Positions 58,334 to 64,000 of a DNA stretch of 64,000 bases are shown here, one piece after another. The notes under the pieces are model-generated. The model saw only the letters and a program-made list of their open reading frames with translations. It had not been told where the DNA came from and did no database searches. This DNA is from Meandrina meandrites (taxonomy: Eukaryota; Cnidaria; Anthozoa; Scleractinia; Meandrinidae): positions 18,764,362 through 18,828,361 of the forward strand of contig OY855910.1 of NCBI GenBank assembly GCA_963693305.1, written 5' to 3'. Made by a program: the position numbers and the translations under genes. How positions within the stretch are numbered: position 1 is the stretch's first letter; each line of letters begins with the position of its first letter.

Positions 58334-61277
58334 TGCTGCAAATGGAGACATTTTATTTATAACAGAAGGAGACTGGATCCAAGACTGCTGAAAAATAAAT
58401 CATTCGTTTAGTAGCTTCATGTCTAAGATTTTGTAATGACCAGGAATCATAATTGATGGCACTAGCAGCCATGATAAAATCCTCAACAGTTCCTTGCGTG
58501 CCTCCGTGTGAGCCGTTTATGAGCACCGTTAAAGAGTGATCCCACTCCTGACACCAAAATTCTGTGACGCAACCCGAGTCACGATAACGGGGCCCTCTTA
58601 ACGCGTCATAAGCTTCTCGAGGAAACACGCAACAACAAAGTAAAACAATAAACATTTAATACAAAAAAAAGATAGCACTAAATATCACTATACTTAATTG
58701 AACTAATTACTAAATGTTACTAAATGTTAACCACGCTCTAAAATGTTAAAATAAAAAGAAAAATATTAATTACAAAAAAGAATGAAAACTAACGTTACAG
58801 GTTTAAAACAATGTTTTTTTTTACTCCGTGTTCTCCTTGCGTTTCTTTGCTGTCCTTGTACTTGAACCCAAAAAGAAACCAATCACACACCGAAACCAAT
58901 CACACACAACATCCAAATATCAATTTCCTACCGCACAACAACGCTCTTCACTTGTTTCACACTACTGGCCAGTTACCTTCGTTTTCCGCTTCGCTTCGCT
59001 ATTCCGGACTCCGTTCGTTTCTCCGTCTCAGTCCGTTTTCTCTGGTTTTCACTCCGTAAATTCGCCTCACTTCGTTATTCCGGACTCCGTTCGTTTCTCC
59101 GTCTCAGTCCGTTTTCTCTGGTTTACTTCGTAACCTTGAATTCCTCGCACACCAAGCTTTTTCCCCGACAAACGAGTCTTTGTCGTGAATTTAAGGATAG
59201 CTTCTGCTAATGACTTCTCAGCAGTGACAGTGCTTCTTCCAACTTTTCAACTGATCTTCTTCGCCACAACGTTCGTTACTGCACACACCGAAAAAAAACC
59301 TTCTCTCCACTATTTCACCACAAAACGTTATATATGAAACGCAAGTGAACGTACAATTAACTACTAATTTACAATAGAGCTGACTTACGATTAACAACTA
59401 ATTTACAATAGAGCCGACTTGCAATTAGCAACTAGCAATAAATTACAATAAAGGTCCTATAGAATTGATTACGCAACAACTAACATATTACACTTTTAGA
59501 GAATAAACGTTACGTAACAGCGAAAATAAATGTAGACAATATACTAGGGGAACAAAACTAATTACAAAATCAAGAAATAGAAATTCCGTGACACATGGTC
59601 GCACAGAATGGCTACCTTAAAACTTAATTAATTGCGCGTTAAATTATTCTCAGAATGCGAAGCGTAATACAAAGAAATCATATTAAGCAATTGAGCGTAC
59701 GCGTTTCAATTGACGGACTATCGGCTGGTGGTTACCCATGCTTACACACTAGGTTAATCAATCTTCCTTGGAAAACTATCCGATGATTTTCCTGGGACTT
59801 GAAACACTTTTTCTCATTGTTCGCATTGTCGCCCTCACTAGGCAAAAGAAGATATATATTCAATAATTATCCTGCGAAATCGTGCGGAATATCTCCTGAT
59901 ACTTAGCCAAAGAGAGTTGGCTAAAATCAGATGATATTCCCCACGATTGAGCAGGATATAATTGCTTTATTATTTAACAAATTATTTACGAAAAATATTT
60001 TACAGCTAAAACTACTTCACTAATGTAGCGCTTTATAAGACTTCAAACGAATCTTTGTAACCAATGTATATCGCAAGATATTTGTTGTGTATGGATGACA
60101 AGTAAAAATGAATTTCTGACCATGTATGGAAAGGGGAACGCATCCTAATTTGTCGAGGTACCTGTGACTTCTTGGATTTCCTGTGTAGTCAAGACGAAAA
60201 TTCGTTGGGTCATGTACCATTTAGGCACCATCTTGAATAATTACTCCTATTTATATATGCGGAACAAAATTGCGATTGTGGAGGGCTTTTTGCTTGAAGA
60301 ACAGCTGAAGTGTGTATCCAAAGCTAAATCATACCGAGAATGTAATGAGGGAAGTAGATCGAAAGTAGAGTTTTAGTCACCGCCTAAACCTCTTGAAACA
60401 ACCGAACAAGTGAGTCGATTCGTAGTTTAGGTAAACAACACTGTAAACAAGCGTTTTGTCGCAGGGAAGGTATTCCTTACAAAATGTTAGCATTTGATAC
60501 AAAGACTGTAAGAACAAAATTATTTTATTGCTTCTTCTTCTTTTTATGCTTTGTGAATGCCACATGAAAGTGCAAGGAGCCACTTCAGTTTGTTTTACAT
60601 TTATTCTTATATTAACAGCTTCTGCAGTTCCATTCATTATTTGAGGTTCATTTGGCAAAGTATCACTTACCGTGACTCGTGCAGGCACCCTGTCGACAAA
60701 ATAGCAGGCACATACCACCACATATTGCTAACTCAAACGCACTCAATATGCTGTGACTAGTTGTAGTAATATATCATGTCCGTGAGAATGGACGTCACAA
60801 AACAGTTTGGTCAAGACCTTTTGTCTAATTTGAATGCGTACACCATATTGCATATTCAATTATTAACTAATTTATTCGTAGATTATTGGAGAAGAATGAT
60901 ATGTGCCGGTATGGTTTTCTTGAGCTGTTACTGTCATCAAAAACTTTCAAGAACATCTGAAACACTCATCTTCGCTCAGAAAAAAACTCTGTAATAGATA
61001 TAGCGCCTGAACAAGACATCGACGAACACTGAAACTGAAAGTGACATAAAGTTTAAGACTTGAAACTGAGTACAGCAAGAGGTTTCTAAGTTTGGTTCAG
61101 TTTGTGTAAGTCAAATAGCGTCCAGTCGCAGGAACAGCAAGGGCGGAAAGAGAGAATAAGGTTCTGTAACAAGTTGCTTTGCCCCCAGCAGGCAGCAACT
61201 GAAACAAAAACCAACGGTAACTTTTCCCCTATTTTAGCAAAACTAGTGTAAGTTTAAACTCTCAAATTGTTCCAAAC
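58334..61277. other. Gene-free stretch with small tandem repeats
   Basis: A 53-bp segment (attccggactccgttcg...) is duplicated at an offset of 76 bp (58996-59124). Near 59350-59450 a ~36-bp AT-rich unit (aactaatttacaatagagc) repeats about twice. A minus-strand frame at 58353-58655 has an ATG but no recognisable domain. No gene supported. Confidence 0.5.
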
Positions 61278-61283
61278 TTTATT
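61278..61283 (-). terminator. Poly(A) signal of gene E
   Basis: AATAAA on the minus strand (in aataaataaag), about 185 nt downstream of the gene E stop codon. Confidence 0.45.
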
Positions 61284-61465
61284 TATTATTTAATCCTTAT
61301 ATTACCTTCAAGCTACCGAGTACTGAGTGGCGTTAGATTATTCAACGTCTATTTTAATTTAAATGTTGAAGGAACAAAACTTTAATTTGCGCATGGGTAG
61401 TAAGGTTTAATAATCGGCTTGACTGGATCATAAAATGCTTACAGTTACTATGCTGATTAGCCAGC

Positions 61466-63170
61466 TTAATCCTTGCTGAGCTTTACCAGTCCTTCTAACG
61501 CTGTAAATTCAGCATTGCTGAGTTTCTGATTTCCATCCTCAGATAGCGTACCACCGGAATGAACTTCGTTCCTTTTCTCAATTTTTTCCGGGGGCTTGTG
61601 ATTAAGTTGATCTTCTTCATTCCAGTTTTTAAGCCATCTCCGCTTCAATGAATTACCAAAACTCACACCTGATGGTGAGCAAGATTCTTCTTTACCTCCG
61701 ACGATGTGTTCTTGATCACTTGATTTTTGAGGTGTTTCATTGTTTATAATATTGAGAGCAATTCCAATTGTTTCGTCAGAAAAGGAAGATTTCCTTTGAA
61801 ATCTTAGGGCGTCCAGTGCTTGCTCATGTTTGACAAGTAGGGTTTTTAAATTCCTTATCCTTTCCTCTCGGGCGTAAATTTCTAAAGTTTTTGCATCTTG
61901 TTCATTTTCCAAATCGTTGTTGTTGATTCTTGCTTGTTCCTTCTTTTGTCGCGAGTTACTATGTTTGAATGAATCGGGATCGCCTGTTCCATGTCTTTTT
62001 CGAGAACTCAAGTTTTCTACCATCTCTTTCGGCGTCCACTTATTTCCTTTTGAAAGCTCTACCTTATACTTTGTGCACGTTTTCAAGCGTGGATGTGTAG
62101 GTGGATTCCAAGGAGAGTTGCTGTGTGAATCCGTACCCTTTATAAACGTGGCACGTTTGTTGGAAAGTTCATTCAGGGTCAATTGCATCGGTTGTTTTAC
62201 CGAGTTTCCTTGACCTTTCCATTCGTCACCGGCCAAGCTATTCCGTTTGCCAATTGCCGGTGCACTTCTTTCTGGGTAAAAAGTTGGAGCATGCGTAGCT
62301 TCGGGATACTGACCTACTGGTGAGACATTCCACCACGTTGCTGTAGTTGTTTCTTGAACTGAGCTGTGTTCGCTCTCTTCCCAATTTCTTTTGTTCTTGT
62401 TCGCTACGCTTTGAGGTTGGTATCCTTCATTTTTTCTTATCTCGCTTACTGGTACAAAATTGGCATTGGCCTGGTAAACTGAGTCTTTATTTGAAGTTAA
62501 CGTATTGTTCCCATTGGATCTTTCACTCTTCTTTCTCAAGCGTGGATCTCGACTGAATTGCTTGCTGGTATAGGTTTGATGTATATCTGATAATTGCCGT
62601 TGGTTTTGGTAGCTGAACTCGTTTGAGGTGGCACACCATGGCCAAAACGTTGCTACGGCTTCGTTACCTGCAACCACATAATCTGTATTCAGCAACTGGG
62701 TAAATGAATTTGTTTTATCAACAGCAGGAGTTGTCGTGGACTGACTGCAGACTGCAGATTGGTAAAATTTGGACGTTCTGGGATCTGCTTGGTATTGCGT
62801 ATACGTAGAACCATTAAAGTCAGGTGTTTGCATTCTTTCTGCTGGAGCTTCAAATCGATCTTTTTCTGGCCAAACTGTTATGCCATTGCCATTTCCCAGT
62901 GTGAGTTGCGCATTATAAACTTGGTTTTCTCCAAGGCGTCCCTTTATCTGACGCGCTTCAGGGTTGTATCCATTTGTCTTCTGACTAAAATATTCTCCTT
63001 GGTTTGAATTCTTTCTGTATCCATTTTGGTAATTATGAAGCGAGTTTGTCCCTATCTTGTCGCTGGCGATGATACATTCCGCACAGCCACATTTTCGAGC
63101 CCAGAAGGGAAAATAACTTTCATTCCCCGGAAGACTGCTGTAAATGCTTGGTCTGTTCCTATCATTAGTC
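61466..63170 (-). CDS. Gene E: most diverged family member, 5' exon not found
   Basis: The last exon runs 63170-61466 on the minus strand, after acceptor tttctctag. It contributes 567 residues plus one shared codon in the same phase 2 as the paralogues, opening (R)TNDRNRPS like RPSND in gene A. Exon 1 was not found in the remaining 0.8 kb and may lie beyond the window; an in-frame ATG at 63214 is an alternative start. The W-x-E-V-A-x-R-Y motif is lost. The first half is Gln/Asn/Thr/Tyr-rich and looks disordered, with FSRDPRLRKK at about codon 230 of the open frame. The coiled coil reads EERIRNLKTLLVKHEQALDAL (near 61800-61880). KRRWLKNW is basic. The C-terminal motif is weak: AEFTALEGLVKLSKD then stop. 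No SUMO-interaction stretch is evident. Confidence 0.65.
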
Positions 63171-64000
63171 CTAGAGAAATTAACAGAAGATACAAGGTTA
63201 AATGCAAGAAACATATCATTTGTTAAGTACTCGATGACTTCCACAGAAAATCAAATTAAACAGCTCTTGTGTTATTTTTTGAACGGCTAGCAGCGCTTTA
63301 CACGCCAATCTTTTTCATTTTGGGATCATTTACTGGCATAAATACAATTGAAAGGTTACCGTGGCAACGTTTGGAGCTATCATTTTATACGGCTGTGTTT
63401 TTTTGTGAACCCGCAAAAACAGCTTCCTAGAGTCTCTCCAACACCTGAAATGTTGGTGGTCGAGAAAAGTCAGCAAATTCCTGCTTTATTCAGTAGTCCC
63501 GTGGCAAAATACGAAAATTGAACTTCCTCACCTTGGTGAATTATTCAAAGTAAGAAATGATATACCCTCGAGTATACATATTTTCCTTTTTTAAGCACAA
63601 TCAAATTCCAGTTATAAGCAACATTTGGCCCCGTTCAGTACTGTCATCCAGTAGAGGGGGGCTTATAACCATATACATTTTTTGTTTCCAGGTGGATGGG
63701 CCTATAACCGCGGCGGGCTTATAAGCGGGACAGCATATAACCGAAATGTAACGGTAAACGAGGAAGCTCCGCCCGAAAAGGGTTACACTGCAAAACATCC
63801 GTATTTTTTGCGAACGCGCTCGAGCGGTTTTCCAACGCGAGATCTGGAGCCAACGTCAAATCGGAGAGTGAGACTGCGGAAAGACAATCGGCGCTTCGCG
63901 CCTTCGATGCGCGACTGTTAACGACTTTAGAGAAAACGACTGTTTTGCAGTCTAGAAATGGGTACCTTATTCAGGCTGGAGGTATATAAAAGAGTACGGA
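63171..64000. other. Right-edge region
   Basis: Upstream side of gene E. A purine/CG mix at 63640-63760 (gggcttataa repeated, some with accg) looks like a dispersed repeat. ggtatataaaag at 63981-63992 is a TATA-like sequence on the plus strand. No exon recognised. Confidence 0.4.

Noticed and set aside
58353..58655. 100-residue minus-strand frame with hydrophobic start (MFIVLLCCCVF)
   Set aside because: Signal-peptide-like, but no domain, no promoter or exon context, and it lies in repeat-rich AT sequence; could be chance.
63212..63244. Start of gene E at 63244 or the ATG at 63214
   Set aside because: 63244 is GTG. The ATG at 63214 lies upstream of a good acceptor whose phase matches the other four genes, so a missing upstream exon is preferred; the ATG is kept only as an alternative.
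63521..63545. Donor-like AAG|gtgagg on the minus strand as the end of gene E exon 1
   Set aside because: In the phase needed to join exon 2 the upstream frame meets a stop within about 20 codons and has no ATG.

Overview
The window looks like a repeat-laden, AT-rich animal genome, most probably an anthozoan cnidarian (coral or anemone). This is inference. The signs are spliced genes with GT-AG introns, CR1-like LINEs (one with a 2A-like motif and PHD-finger remnant), several Penelope-like retroelements with GIY-YIG endonucleases, tRNA-derived repeats and many small inverted-repeat transposons. There is no bacterial operon structure and no rRNA. I cannot name the species.

The only host genes I can support are five members of one protein family, called A to E by relatedness. 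A (14.1-17.3 kb, +) and B (23.0-27.8 kb, +) are close tandem copies. D (30.8-32.7 kb, -), C (48.4-55.4 kb, +) and E (61.5-63.2 kb and beyond, -) are more diverged. In A-D a short, unalignable first coding exon is joined by a phase-2 intron to one long second exon, just before an (S/T)ND- or SDD-like stretch. E has the second exon with the same acceptor phase, but its first exon was not found. The second exon carries a W-x-E-V-A-x-R-Y-Q-Q motif (clear in A, B, C; degenerate in D; lost in E), basic nuclear-localisation clusters, a short coiled coil around K-I-x-x-L-K-x-x-[LV]-A, and a C-terminal [DE]-E-F-L-x-x-x-G-L motif close to the stop. A-C also carry SUMO-interaction-like stretches and B looks rich in low-complexity sequence. 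I do not recognise the family. It reads as a locally expanded set of disordered nuclear proteins, and is the best candidate for an undescribed system here.

Layout: 0-4.9 kb holds hairpins, a LINE tail and a Penelope-like (PLE) fragment. 5-7 kb is a tandem array of a ~250-bp unit, each with a tRNA-like gene on the minus strand, interrupted by a TA-target MITE. 7-12.2 kb is a nearly complete CR1-like LINE. 12.2-33 kb holds genes A, B and D with SINEs, PLE remnants and MITEs. 34.9-39 kb is a second, decayed LINE with a 2A-like motif, a mutated RT active site and the same MITE in its 3' end. 39.2-42.96 kb is a 53-bp minisatellite with an 11-unit higher-order repeat. 43-48 kb holds MITEs and a PLE bounded by inverted repeats. 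48.3-55.4 kb is gene C, whose 5-kb intron hosts two inverted-repeat elements. 57.1-58.3 kb is a complex foldback locus. Gene E lies at the right edge.

No homology search or splice-model computation was possible. Exon boundaries were placed by eye from GT/AG sites and reading phase, and protein identities rest on motifs visible in the translations.
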